Source: Chloroflexota bacterium (lineage in GTDB: Bacteria; Chloroflexota; Dormibacteria; Dormibacterales; Dormibacteraceae). From it: a stretch of DNA of 64,000 bases. A program made the position numbers and the translations under genes. The stretch's first letter is position 1; every line of letters starts with the position of its first letter. Location: positions 1 to 64,000 of the forward strand of contig VBEG01000020.1 in assembly GCA_005882115.1 (NCBI GenBank). Reading direction: 5' to 3'. Below are positions 1 through 8,056 of the stretch, one piece after another. The notes under the pieces are model-generated. The model saw only the letters and a list, made by a program, of their open reading frames with translations. It searched no databases and was not told where the DNA came from.

Positions 1-153
1 GCGCTAGGCGTCCGCGAGGGCGAAGCCCTTGGGCTCAAGTGGGGTGAAATGGACCTCATCGCCGGCATGCTGCGAGTGCGCCGAGCTTCTCAGCGGATCC
101 CACACCAAGGCACTCGGCTCGACCCCGCAGTCGTCGTCGTGGTCGCCACCTAG
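1..153 (+). pseudogene. Tyrosine recombinase (integrase) remnant
   Basis: Frame 1 reads without a start from the window edge to a TAG at 151-153. It contains REGEALGLKW followed by MDLIAGMLRVRRA, which is the usual context of the first catalytic arginine of phage-type tyrosine recombinases (family pattern RRGEALGLRWEDVDLDAGTLRVRR). About 15 residues later the reading ends in a low-complexity valine run and a stop. The box containing H-x-x-R and the catalytic tyrosine, normally about 150 residues further on, is missing, so the protein cannot be a complete recombinase. The 5' part lies outside the window. Its stop overlaps the stop of the convergent lipoprotein gene. A tRNA gene 2.2 kb away is a plausible former target site. 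Confidence 0.6.
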
Positions 154-2201
154 GTTCCGGTGACCACGTTGCCGCTGCGGTCTACGGCCACGCAGAGGCC
201 GCTGCTTGGACAGGAAACCCCTGACACGTAGTTGAAAGCGTCCACGCCTGCATTGGTTAGTGTCCAGGCCGTCGCCCCACCGGCGGGGTTGCTTGAGGTG
301 ACCACGTTGCCGCTCGCGTCCATGGCGACGCACACGCCGCTGCTGGGACAGGACAGTCGCGGCGTCACAAAATCACCGAGACCAGGCTGTACAGCCAGCA
401 TGCCGTGCACCTTGGTCACAGTCCAAACTGCCGCCTCCCCGGTGGGGTTGCCGGACGTGACCACGTTGCCGCTACCGTCCACGGCGACGCAGAGGTTACT
501 GCTGGGACATGACACGCCCGAAAGCGAGTTGGTGCCGTCCACGTGGGTCACCTTCCAGGCCGCCGCCCCCCCAGTGGGGTTGCTGGAGGTGACCACATTG
601 CCGCGGCCGTCCACGGCGACGCAGAGGCTGCTGCTGGGACAGGACACATCGGCTAATGAGTTGGAGGCGTCCACATGGATCACCTTCCATGCAGCCGCGC
701 CTCCGGTGGGGTTACTGGAGGTGACTACGTTGCCGCTCTGATCCACTGCGACGCAGAGACCGCTGTTGGGACACGACACGGCGTCGAGGGAGTTGGAGCC
801 GTCGACGCGGGTCACCTTCCAGGCCGCTGTCCCTCCGGTGGGGCTGCTAGATGTGACCACGCCGCCGAGTTCGTCCACGGCGGCGCAGAAGCCGCCGCTA
901 GGACATGACACGCCGTTCAGGAAGTAGTCGTCCACGTGGGTCAGTGTCCAGGCCGCCGCCCCTCCCGTGGGGTTGCCGGATACGACCACGTTGCCGCCGC
1001 GGTCCGCGGCGACGCAGAGGTTGCTGCTCGGACAGGACACTCCTGCCAGAGCAGTGGAGCCGTCGACATTGGTCACCGTCCAGGCCGCCGCCCCCCCGGT
1101 GGGGTTGCTGGAGGTCACCGCGTTAGCGTTGCCGTCGGTGTCCACGGCGACGCAGAGGGTGATGCTGGGGCAGGACACACCGGCCAGTAAGTTGGAGCCA
1201 TCCACGTTGGTCACCGTCCATGCCGCCGCCCCCCCAGTGGGCTTGCTGGAGGTGGCCACGTTACCGCTACCGTCCACTGCGACGCAGAAGACGCTGCTGG
1301 GACAGGACACGCCTGTCAGAGCATTGGAGCCATCCACGTTGGTCACCCTCCATGCCGTCGCCCCCCCGGTGGGGTTACTGGAGGTGACTACGTTGCCGTT
1401 CACGTCCACGGCGACGCAGAGGCTGCTGCTGGGACAGGATGGGCCGGACAGGGAGTTGAAGCCATCGACCTTGGTCACCTTCCATGCCGCCGCCCCCCCG
1501 GTGGGGTTGTTGGAGGTGACCACGTTGCCCACTTCGTCCACGGCGACGCAGAGGCCGCTGATGAGACAGGCCACGCCTGAAAGGGAGTTGGAGCTGTCCA
1601 CCTTGGTCACCTTCCATGCCGCCGCACCGCCGGTGGGGTTACTCGACGTGACCACGTTGCCCGCGAAGTCCACGGCGACGCAGAGGCTGCTGCTGGGACA
1701 GGACACGTCTCGCAGCGAGCCGGAGTCGACCTTGGTCACTGTCCAGGCCGCAGCCCCTCCGGTGGGATTGCTGGAGGTAACCACGTTGCCCGCGTTGTCC
1801 GCCACGGCGCAGAAGCTGCCGCTGGGGCAAGACACGCCGAACAGGGAGTTGGAGCCGTCTACCCTGGTCACCGTCCATGCGGCCACCCCACCGGTGGGGT
1901 TGCTGGAGGCGACCAGGTTGCCCGCGTTGTCCACAGCGAAGCAGAGGCCGCTGCTGGGACATGACACGTCTGACAGCGACGTGCCCCCAAACGACGGCTG
2001 ATGGTCGACGCGCACCGGTGCCGCCCACATCAACGGAGAGCCGGCGGTCGGGGTTGGTGTCATTGCGATCGGTGTCGGCGTTGCGCTCGGTTGGAAGGAG
2101 GACTGTGCCCTCGGCGCGGAGGAGCTGGTGCAAGCGGAGAGGATCAGCACGACACCGAGAATCAAGCCCCTCATGTAGGCCCTAACTCCGACCCGGACCA
2201 T
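150..2201 (-). CDS. Repeat lipoprotein with 14 CPS/GNVVTS beta-repeats
   Basis: A 683-aa predicted exported lipoprotein. The N-terminus has a short charged stretch, a hydrophobic run and the lipobox LSAC, followed by a Ser/Thr/Pro-rich linker to about residue 70. The rest is 14 copies of a unit of about 46 residues, each with the pattern SCPSSxLCVAVDxxGNVVTSSNPTGGAAAWxVTxVD, giving two cysteines per unit. Such short WD-like repeats usually fold as beta-propeller blades; 14 would make two seven-bladed propellers, which is inference. The ATG is preceded by GGAGG at 9 nt, supporting this start. No enzymatic motif is visible; a cell-surface binding role is most likely. The DNA is nearly repetitive at about 140-bp spacing, so long antisense ORFs are open across it. 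The gene abuts a broken integrase, suggesting mobile-element cargo. Confidence 0.85.
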   Translation of the reverse strand: MVRVGVRAYMRGLILGVVLILSACTSSSAPRAQSSFQPSATPTPIAMTPTPTAGSPLMWAAPVRVDHQPSFGGTSLSDVSCPSSGLCFAVDNAGNLVASSNPTGGVAAWTVTRVDGSNSLFGVSCPSGSFCAVADNAGNVVTSSNPTGGAAAWTVTKVDSGSLRDVSCPSSSLCVAVDFAGNVVTSSNPTGGAAAWKVTKVDSSNSLSGVACLISGLCVAVDEVGNVVTSNNPTGGAAAWKVTKVDGFNSLSGPSCPSSSLCVAVDVNGNVVTSSNPTGGATAWRVTNVDGSNALTGVSCPSSVFCVAVDGSGNVATSSKPTGGAAAWTVTNVDGSNLLAGVSCPSITLCVAVDTDGNANAVTSSNPTGGAAAWTVTNVDGSTALAGVSCPSSNLCVAADRGGNVVVSGNPTGGAAAWTLTHVDDYFLNGVSCPSGGFCAAVDELGGVVTSSSPTGGTAAWKVTRVDGSNSLDAVSCPNSGLCVAVDQSGNVVTSSNPTGGAAAWKVIHVDASNSLADVSCPSSSLCVAVDGRGNVVTSSNPTGGAAAWKVTHVDGTNSLSGVSCPSSNLCVAVDGSGNVVTSGNPTGEAAVWTVTKVHGMLAVQPGLGDFVTPRLSCPSSGVCVAMDASGNVVTSSNPAGGATAWTLTNAGVDAFNYVSGVSCPSSGLCVAVDRSGNVVTGT

Positions 2202-2291
2202 TAGTTATGGCCTCCGTACGGGGAGTCCGTTCGGGAGGGGCCGCACCAGCTGACACCGACGTCAAGGCTGGGTGTTCGCTGACCACAAAAC

Positions 2292-2312
2292 TGTTGTCAG
2301 AATTGTTGTCAG
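2292..2312. repeat. Direct repeat TGTTGTCAG x2, possible integrase arm sites
   Basis: Two perfect copies of TGTTGTCAG start 12 bp apart in the 170-bp non-coding stretch between the lipoprotein start and the tRNA 3' end. Short direct repeats next to a tRNA and an integrase remnant are typical of arm-type recombinase sites; no experimental basis here. The rest of the stretch holds only the lipoprotein GGAGG site. Confidence 0.35.
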
Positions 2313-2371
2313 GCCGCCCGCCGACGGCGGTCGGCACCACCGAGGAGGCCCGAAGTGAACTCGAAAATGGG

Positions 2372-2445
2372 TGGGCCCGGGTGGCCTCGATCCACCGACC
2401 AGCCGATTATGAGTCGGCCGCTCTAACCAACTGAGCTACGGGCCC
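2372..2445 (-). tRNA. tRNA with CAT anticodon (tRNA-Met or tRNA-Ile2)
   Basis: The minus strand folds as a full cloverleaf: acceptor GGGCCCG/CGGGCCC, D-arm GCTCAGTTGGTTAGAGC, anticodon stem GCCGA/TCGGC around CTCATAA, and T-stem GGTGG/CCACC. The anticodon is CAT, so it is elongator Met or the lysidine-modified Ile(CAU); sequence alone does not decide. No CCA is encoded. The T-loop reads ATCGAGG rather than the usual TTCGAnn, an unusual change at position 54. The 3' end faces the integrase remnant and lipoprotein, the orientation expected for integration into a tRNA 3' end. Confidence 0.9.
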
Positions 2446-2468
2446 CTCGCCGTGAGTCTATCGGCCCG

Positions 2469-3218
2469 CTATCCCCTGCCAATGAAAGGCATCTTCGTCG
2501 CCATCACTGTCACGAACTGAACGTTGGCATCGAGTGGAAGGCTGGCCATGAACACGACCGCCCGCGCCACGTGCTCGACGTCGATCCGGGGCTCGACCTC
2601 GATCGCCCCACTTGCCTGCGGCACGCCAACTTTCATCGGCTCGGTCAGGTCGGTCGCGGCGTTGCCGATGTCGATCTGTCCGCACGCAATGTCGTACGGC
2701 CGTCCGTCGAGCGATGTTGACTTGGTCAGCCCCGTCATCGCGTGCTTGGTCGCGGTGTAGGGCGCCGAGTTCGGGCGCGGTGCGTGCGCCGAGATCGAAC
2801 CGTTGTTGATGATCCGGCCGCCCCGAGGATCCTGGCTCTTCATCAACTTGAACGCTTGCTGCGTGCAGAGGAACGCGCCGGTCAGATTCGTCTCGACCAC
2901 CCGGTTCCATTGCTCGATGCTTAGGTCCTCCATCGGAATTGCCGGCGCGGTTGTGCCCGCGTTGTTGAAGAGGACGTCCAGGCGACCGAACTGGGCCTTG
3001 ACGCCGGCAAAGACGGACTGCACGGACGCGAGGTCGCCAACGTCGGCAGGAACCGCGATCAGGCGAAGGTTTTCTTGTCCCGCGAGCGACACCGACTCTT
3101 CCAGCCTGTCCAGCCGGCGACCGACGACGACGACGTCGTATCCCTCACGCGCCAGCGCGATCGCGGCGGCCCGCCCGATCCCACTCCCTCCGCCCGTGAC
3201 CACCGCCACCTTCGTCAT
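2469..3218 (-). CDS. SDR-family oxidoreductase
   Basis: A 249-aa classical short-chain dehydrogenase/reductase. GGGSGIGRA near the N-terminus is the Rossmann NAD(P)-binding loop, NNAG follows at about residue 85, a serine lies in NGSIS and the catalytic YxxxK is in YTATKHA. The substrate cannot be told; the family oxidises or reduces alcohols and ketones in the cytoplasm. The ORF is open 21 codons further upstream, but the ATG at 3218 starts right at the conserved [11 protein letters not shown] and has a GATAAT box 6 nt upstream, so a leaderless start fits. It is a single gene between the tRNA and the divergent DoxX gene. Confidence 0.85.
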   Translation of the reverse strand: MTKVAVVTGGGSGIGRAAAIALAREGYDVVVVGRRLDRLEESVSLAGQENLRLIAVPADVGDLASVQSVFAGVKAQFGRLDVLFNNAGTTAPAIPMEDLSIEQWNRVVETNLTGAFLCTQQAFKLMKSQDPRGGRIINNGSISAHAPRPNSAPYTATKHAMTGLTKSTSLDGRPYDIACGQIDIGNAATDLTEPMKVGVPQASGAIEVEPRIDVEHVARAVVFMASLPLDANVQFVTVMATKMPFIGRG

Positions 3219-3224
3219 GAGCCG

Positions 3225-3230
3225 ATTATC
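3225..3230 (-). promoter_or_regulatory. -10 element GATAAT of SDR gene
   Basis: GATAAT on the minus strand ends 6 nt before the ATG of the SDR gene. No Shine-Dalgarno is present, so the transcript would begin at or within a few bases of the start codon. Confidence 0.5.
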
Positions 3231-3284
3231 GTGGGGAATACAGACTCGCCTGGGGCGGTACTCGGGAGCAGGGGTGAACACCAG

Positions 3285-3803
3285 ATGGTTGCGTTAGGGC
3301 TGTTGATTCTTCGGTTGGTCATCGGCCTCACCCTGGCGGCCCATGGCGCACAGAAGCTGTTCGGTTGGTGGGGCGGCCCCGGCATGGACGGCTGGGTCGG
3401 CGCGATGAACCGAATGCGCATCCGGCCCGCGGTCCCGTGGGCCTGGATGTCGGCCCTCGCGGAGCTGCTCGGGGGGATCGGCCTCGCGGTCGGGCTCCTG
3501 ACGCCTCTGCCCAGTCTCGCCATCGCGGGGTCGATGCTCGTGGCGATCGCGCTGGTCCACTGGCCCAAGGGTTTCTGGACCACCAAGGGCGGCTACGAGT
3601 TCAACCTCTCGATCCTCGCCGCGATCGCGGCGATCGCCCTCATCGGACCCGGCGCTTACTCCCTCGACTCCGCGCTTCGCATCCACCTGCCTGAGCCGGG
3701 GACCCTCATCGCAGGCACCGTCCTGCTCCTCATCGGGGTGGGTGTCGCGCTTGGAAACCGGGCACCGCAACCCTCCGCGGAGGCCAAGCCCCAGGTCACC
3801 TAG
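3285..3803 (+). CDS. DoxX family membrane protein
   Basis: A 172-aa protein with four predicted membrane helices. The N-terminal [20 protein letters not shown] and the following GGPG are typical of the DoxX/DoxD family, small integral membrane proteins tied to redox or thiol homeostasis in several bacteria; the exact role here is unknown. The reading frame is open much further upstream, but the ATG at 3285 places the first helix at the N-terminus as in the family. The spacing from AGGGG to the ATG is long (about 11 nt). Its TAG overlaps the TAG of the convergent VOC gene. Confidence 0.85.
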   Translation: MVALGLLILRLVIGLTLAAHGAQKLFGWWGGPGMDGWVGAMNRMRIRPAVPWAWMSALAELLGGIGLAVGLLTPLPSLAIAGSMLVAIALVHWPKGFWTTKGGYEFNLSILAAIAAIALIGPGAYSLDSALRIHLPEPGTLIAGTVLLLIGVGVALGNRAPQPSAEAKPQVT

Positions 3804-4198
3804 GCCGGGCCGATCACCTCGACCTCGTTTCCGTCCGGGTCGTCAACGTAAAACGTGCGCACGCCCTTCAGCACGGGGTGCACTCCGTGCCGGACCTCGA
3901 TGCCGGCTTCGATGAATCCGTTTTCCAGCTCGTCGTAGGACCGGCGGTCGACGCGGAACGCGAGGTGGTGCAGCACCCTCTTTTCCTTGTGCCGCGGGAA
4001 ATAGTCCGGGCCATGTGGGTGCGGGACCAGCACGATCATCTCCGGGATCCCGCCCGGCTTGGCCACCATCAAGAACTTGTTGGGCAGCTCCGGAGGTGAC
4101 ATCAGCTCCAGGCCAAACCGGTCCCGGTAGAACTCCAGTGCCGACTCCATATCGGCGACCCACAAGACGATCTCGGCCAGACCCTCGACTTTGCTCAT
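3800..4198 (-). CDS. VOC-family glyoxalase/dioxygenase-like protein
   Basis: A 132-aa single-domain vicinal-oxygen-chelate protein with two beta-alpha-beta-beta-beta modules: LAEIVLWVADMESALEFYRD at the start, a central HHLAFRVD and the C-terminal FYVDDPDGNEVEVIGP. The family includes glyoxalase I, epimerases and ring-cleavage dioxygenases; the metal ligands seen are the central histidine and the C-terminal glutamate. The reading frame is open another 108 codons upstream, but the ATG at 4198 overlaps the TGA of the upstream UroD-like gene as ATGA, which decides the start and implies translational coupling. A partner function with the UroD-like protein is inferred from this overlap only. Confidence 0.85.
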   Translation of the reverse strand: MSKVEGLAEIVLWVADMESALEFYRDRFGLELMSPPELPNKFLMVAKPGGIPEMIVLVPHPHGPDYFPRHKEKRVLHHLAFRVDRRSYDELENGFIEAGIEVRHGVHPVLKGVRTFYVDDPDGNEVEVIGPA

Positions 4199-5181
4199 GC
4201 GGCGATCGCCGAGGCCATCGCCTCGAGATTCACCTCGCGCACACGCGGAGGCACCGAGCATCCCGGCGCGAGCAGCAACCCGCGGCCCGCCGTCTCCTTG
4301 ACCGCGGCGCGGGCTTCGGCCGCGATCCTTGGCGGCGGTCCATAGACCAGCGTCTCGCGCTGGCTCAGCCCACCCATCACGGCGCGGCCCGCGACCTTCT
4401 GGCCCTCGGCCAGCGACGGGTTGCCCTGGTTGTGGACCGACCAGCTGACCACCTGCGCGGGCAGGTCCCGTGCCAGGCCGAAGTTGAGATTCGAGCCGCA
4501 TAAATGAAGGACGTTGAACCATGCGCTCCCGGGTAGAGCCTCGAGCACCGCCAGGTCGTATGGCAGCACCACGTCTCGATAGACCTCCTCCGGCATGACC
4601 TTGCGTCCCGCGTAACCCGAGATCGCGTAGAAGATGCCCGCCGCGCCGGCTTCGAGGGAACGCCGGCTGAAGTCCACGAGCGCCGCGGCGACCCTGTCGA
4701 GGGCGGGGCCGACGATCTCGGGGTGCTTGCGCAGCTCGCGGACAACACGTGCCTGCGACTTGCCGACGAGGTAGCCGCCGACTGTGATCGGGCTGAACAC
4801 CGTCTGGATCACCGGCACGTCGCGGCCCAACTCGCGCGCGACGGTGCCGATCGACTCGACCTGGTCATCGAGTGCTTTGCGGTCGACGAGCTGCACCGAT
4901 GACCACGACTCGAGGTCCGGCACCGCAGGCTTGATGAGGATTGGCGCGCGCAGGCGATGCCCCGCTGGGTGATAGACCGAGCCAAAGGCTTCGGCGAAGC
5001 AGCTCGCGCGCGGCTGAAACTTGACGAAGTCCCAACCAAATCGACGGGCGCGTTCGATGGTGACGGCGGCGAGGTCGCTCGCCGACCATTCCTGACGATA
5101 CGTGTGACCCCATGCGCCAACCGGGGGCCGGTCGGCGACGCCCATCGCCAACGCCGCTTGAACCCGCTTAAGGCCTGTCAC
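4195..5181 (-). CDS. Uroporphyrinogen-decarboxylase-like protein (UROD/MtaA fold)
   Basis: A 328-aa protein of the UroD fold, which covers haem-pathway decarboxylases and corrinoid methyltransferases of the MtaA/CmuA type. Visible traits are GAAGIFYAISG in the middle, the HLCGSNLNF segment, the SWSVHNQGNP segment and a C-terminal GLLLAPGCSVPP. These resemble the methyltransferase-like branch (GC(x)P end) more than HemE, and no haem genes are nearby, so true uroporphyrinogen decarboxylase is unlikely. The GTG start at 5181 lies 7 nt after a TAAACT box (leaderless type). It is followed by the VOC gene with an ATGA overlap. Confidence 0.75.
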   Translation of the reverse strand: MTGLKRVQAALAMGVADRPPVGAWGHTYRQEWSASDLAAVTIERARRFGWDFVKFQPRASCFAEAFGSVYHPAGHRLRAPILIKPAVPDLESWSSVQLVDRKALDDQVESIGTVARELGRDVPVIQTVFSPITVGGYLVGKSQARVVRELRKHPEIVGPALDRVAAALVDFSRRSLEAGAAGIFYAISGYAGRKVMPEEVYRDVVLPYDLAVLEALPGSAWFNVLHLCGSNLNFGLARDLPAQVVSWSVHNQGNPSLAEGQKVAGRAVMGGLSQRETLVYGPPPRIAAEARAAVKETAGRGLLLAPGCSVPPRVREVNLEAMASAIAA

Positions 5182-5188
5182 CAGTTCG

Positions 5189-5198
5189 AGTTTAAAGT
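5189..5198. promoter_or_regulatory. Overlapping divergent -10 elements
   Basis: AGTTTAAAGT contains TAAACT on the minus strand (7 nt before the UroD-like GTG) and TAAAGT on the plus strand (10 nt before the ATG at 5209). The two -10 hexamers share two bases, so firing of one promoter should interfere with the other. Neither gene has a ribosome-binding site. Confidence 0.5.
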
Positions 5199-5208
5199 GG
5201 ACTTGTCG

Positions 5209-5544
5209 ATGGACATTGCGAGCGAGGCGGCACGCCTCCGCGCCGCGGCTGAGGCCAAGCCGCTACGCCTTCCCATCAATCGCAAGGTCGATGAATCGCA
5301 CCGCGCGATCACACCGGAAGGTCTTTCGGTCTGGTACACGATCCAGGTCTCGCCGCACAGCCGGATCCAGGAGGTCGTCTTCGAGCGTGTTGACCATCTG
5401 CCGTCCGAGGAGGAGTGTCAGAAATGGCTCGACCTGCTTATCGTCGGCGCGCCGGCAATTGAGGCGCCGGGCTTTCCCGGAGCGATGACCCGGCGGTTCG
5501 AAGCTTTCGAACGCAACCCCGAGCTGGAGGCGCCGATCGCCTGA
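5209..5544 (+). CDS. Conserved-looking 111-aa protein leading the glc operon
   Basis: I do not recognise this family. The 111-aa product is soluble with no signal peptide or cysteines; it opens with an alanine-rich helix and later has WYTIQVSPHSRIQEVVFERV and a C-terminal acidic/proline stretch. The frame is open 84 codons upstream, but the ATG at 5209 follows a TAAAGT box by 10 nt and the upstream part overlaps the divergent gene. Its TGA overlaps the ATG of glcD (TGATG), so it is the first gene of the glycolate oxidase operon and presumably works with that complex or its substrate. Confidence 0.7.
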   Translation: MDIASEAARLRAAAEAKPLRLPINRKVDESHRAITPEGLSVWYTIQVSPHSRIQEVVFERVDHLPSEEECQKWLDLLIVGAPAIEAPGFPGAMTRRFEAFERNPELEAPIA

Positions 5545-6986
5545 TGGGGCTGCCCAACCAGGTCGCCGAAGAGCTGCGCCGCATCGTCGGCCGAGCAGCG
5601 GTCATCGATTCCGCCAACGACCTCCGCATCTTCGAGCGCGACGGCTCGATCGAGGGAGCGATGCCCGATGCGGTGGTGCTCGCATCGACCACCGAGCACG
5701 TCGCAGGTGTGATCAAGGTGGCCGCCAAGCACAAGATCCCGGTCGTGCCCCGCGGCGCGGGCACTGGGCTTTCCGGAGGCGCGGTGACCATCCGCGGCGG
5801 CATCGCGCTCCAGGTCACCCGCATGCGCCGAATCCTGAACATCGATCCCGTCGCGCAGACCGCGATCGTCGAGCCCGGCGTCGTCAACCAGGAGCTTTCC
5901 CTCGTCGCCGCGCAGCAGGGCCTTTTCTACGCCCCCGATCCTTCCAGCCAGAAGGCGTGCACCATCGGCGGCAACGCGGCCGAGAACTCAGGCGGCCCGC
6001 ACTGCCTCTACTACGGCGTCACCACCAACCACGTGCTCGGGATGGAGATCGTGCTCGCGGACGGCAGCGTGCACTGGGTCAGCGGCGACGCGCCGGATCG
6101 CGTCGGTCTCGATCTCTGCGGTGTGCTCGTCGGCTCAGAGGGCACGCTGTGCGCGATCACGAAGATCAAGGTCAGGCTGCTGCGGATCCCGCCTAGCATC
6201 GCGACCATGCTGGCTGCCTTCCCCAGCATCGAGACCGCAAGCCAGGCGGTTTCGGCGGTCATCGGGCACGGCATCGTGCCGGCGGCGCTCGAGATGATGG
6301 ACAACGTCACCGTCGGCGCCGTTGAGGCTCACTACCACGCGGGGTACCCGACGGACGCCGGCGCGGTGCTCCTCGTCGAGGTCGACGGGACTGCGGACAC
6401 GACACGGGAGCTGACCGCTGCGATCGGCAAGATCCTGACCGAGAACCACGGTTACGCGATGCGCGAGGCCCAGACGCCGGCCGAGCGCGAGCTTTTGTGG
6501 GCGGGCCGCAAGGGCGCGATCGGCGCGCTCGGCCGGATCAAGCCCAACTACTACCTGCACGACGGCGTGGTTCCCCGCTCGCGCCTGCCCCAGGTGCTGT
6601 CGGCGGTAGGCGAGATCGGCGAGCACTACAAGCTGCCTGTCGCGAACGTGTTCCACGCGGGCGATGGCAACCTACACCCCAACATACTTTTCGACATGCG
6701 CGACCGAGACGTCATGCAGCAGGTGGAATCCGCGGGCGAGGAGATGCTGCGCGCGGTTGTCGAAATGGGCGGCGCGCTTTCGGGTGAGCACGGCATCGGC
6801 CTCGAGAAGAGCGCCTTCATGCCATGGATCTACAGCGAGGACGACCTCGGTGCCATGCATCGCGTGAAGGATGTCTTCGACCCGAACGGAATCCTGAACC
6901 CGGGCAAGATTTTTCCCGACCCATCGCGCAAGGCCGTCCACCTCGCAGGGCGTACCGGGCTGGCCATCGAGGCCAAGTGGTGGTGA
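5544..6986 (+). CDS. glcD: Glycolate oxidase FAD-binding subunit GlcD
   Basis: A 480-aa FAD-linked oxidase of the GlcD/D-lactate dehydrogenase family. The N-terminal PCMH-type FAD domain shows VPRGAGTGLSGGAV and the downstream IGGNAAENSGGPHC; the C-terminal FAD-oxidase_C domain includes HAGDGNLHPN and ends with GEHGIGLEKS. With GlcE and GlcF it oxidises glycolate (or a related 2-hydroxy acid) to glyoxylate and passes electrons through the iron-sulfur subunit to the quinone pool. Length fits E. coli GlcD (about 499 aa). The start overlaps the preceding stop by one base and its end overlaps glcE as GTGA. Confidence 0.93.
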   Translation: MGLPNQVAEELRRIVGRAAVIDSANDLRIFERDGSIEGAMPDAVVLASTTEHVAGVIKVAAKHKIPVVPRGAGTGLSGGAVTIRGGIALQVTRMRRILNIDPVAQTAIVEPGVVNQELSLVAAQQGLFYAPDPSSQKACTIGGNAAENSGGPHCLYYGVTTNHVLGMEIVLADGSVHWVSGDAPDRVGLDLCGVLVGSEGTLCAITKIKVRLLRIPPSIATMLAAFPSIETASQAVSAVIGHGIVPAALEMMDNVTVGAVEAHYHAGYPTDAGAVLLVEVDGTADTTRELTAAIGKILTENHGYAMREAQTPAERELLWAGRKGAIGALGRIKPNYYLHDGVVPRSRLPQVLSAVGEIGEHYKLPVANVFHAGDGNLHPNILFDMRDRDVMQQVESAGEEMLRAVVEMGGALSGEHGIGLEKSAFMPWIYSEDDLGAMHRVKDVFDPNGILNPGKIFPDPSRKAVHLAGRTGLAIEAKWW

Positions 6987-8056
6987 GCACCGTCGCAGTC
7001 GAGAAGCCATCGACCGCAGACGAGCTCGCGCGCCGGCTGCACGACGCGGCGAGCCAGAAGCTGGCGGTTGTCCCGGTCGGCGGTGGCAGGGCGAGCGGAA
7101 TGGGCGGAGCCCCCGAACGTCTCGACGTCGAGCTACATACGACGCGGCTCGACCGCGTGATCGAGCACTCGCAGGCGGACATGGTCGTCAGCGTCGAGGC
7201 GGGCATCACGCTCGAGGCGCTGCAGCACGAGCTCGCCAAGTCCGCGCAGTTCCTGCCGCTCGACCCATTCAGCTCACCGGGCCACACCATTGGCGGCTTG
7301 CTCGCGACAGGCTGGACCGGGCCCCTGCGGTTGCGCTTCGGTTCACCGCGCGACTTTCTCATCGGCATCCGCGTCGCGCTGCCCGACGGCACGCTCGCCA
7401 GCGGAGGCGGCCGCGTGGTCAAGAACGTGAGTGGCTACGACATGATGAAGCTGCACTACGGTGCGCTCGGCTCGCTCGGCGTCATCGTCGCCGCGTCCTT
7501 CAAGGTTTTCCCGAAACCTCTCCGCGACGTCACGGTCAGCAGCGAGGGGGGTTGGGACGCCGCCGACCAGGCGCTGACGATGCCTGTCGCGCCCTCGGCC
7601 CTCGAGATCTTCTCCGACGGCCGGGTGCTGGCTCGTTATACCGGCAGCGGTGACGCGGTCGATCGCGTGGTCCGTGACCTTGGCTGGCCGGTCGAGGACC
7701 ACTCGATCTGGGAGCGGCACTCAGGGCGCGCGCCGGCGCGGTGGGCTCGCATCGCTGCGCCGCGGTCGGCACTTCGCGGACTGGTCGAGGGGCTTCCCAG
7801 GGGCGCGGGCTGGTGGGCCTCGCCAGGTATCGGAGTCGCGCACTGGGCGATCGCATCCGACACGCCTTCGGTGAAGGAGGTGCGTGCGAGGACCGAAACG
7901 GCCGGCGGAAGTCTCGTCATGATGGCCGCCCCTGATGATTTCATGCGCGACGTTGGCGCGTGGGGCACTCCGCCGCCGACCATCGACATCATGCGGCGCC
8001 TCAAGCACGCATTCGATCCGGACCACGTCTTGAATCCCGGCCGGTTTGTCGTTTGA
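6983..8056 (+). CDS. glcE: Glycolate oxidase FAD-binding subunit GlcE
   Basis: A 357-aa second FAD subunit. PVGGGRASGMGG and GHTIGGLLATGWTGPLR mark the PCMH FAD-binding domain, followed by GGRVVKNVSGYDMMKL, which is diagnostic for GlcE; the C-terminus ends FDPDHVLNPGRF as in other FAD oxidases. The frame is open upstream, but a GTG at 6983 overlaps the glcD TGA (GTGA), leaves a natural N-terminus and gives the expected length (about 350 aa). It is sandwiched between glcD and glcF with 4-nt overlaps on both sides. Confidence 0.92.
   Translation: MSTVAVEKPSTADELARRLHDAASQKLAVVPVGGGRASGMGGAPERLDVELHTTRLDRVIEHSQADMVVSVEAGITLEALQHELAKSAQFLPLDPFSSPGHTIGGLLATGWTGPLRLRFGSPRDFLIGIRVALPDGTLASGGGRVVKNVSGYDMMKLHYGALGSLGVIVAASFKVFPKPLRDVTVSSEGGWDAADQALTMPVAPSALEIFSDGRVLARYTGSGDAVDRVVRDLGWPVEDHSIWERHSGRAPARWARIAAPRSALRGLVEGLPRGAGWWASPGIGVAHWAIASDTPSVKEVRARTETAGGSLVMMAAPDDFMRDVGAWGTPPPTIDIMRRLKHAFDPDHVLNPGRFVV

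Noticed and set aside
967-2001. 344-aa plus-strand ORF (and other open frames) across the lipoprotein gene
   Set aside because: It is the antisense of the 46-residue repeats; its own repeats mirror them, and the minus-strand frame has lipobox, ribosome site and coherent protein.
150-2201. Regular repeats about 140 bp apart that might suggest a CRISPR array
   Set aside because: The repeats are coding, imperfect and without unique spacers; unit length is far longer than CRISPR repeats.
4195-5181. hemE assignment for the UroD-fold protein
   Set aside because: No haem genes nearby and the C-terminal motif fits the methyltransferase-like branch better.
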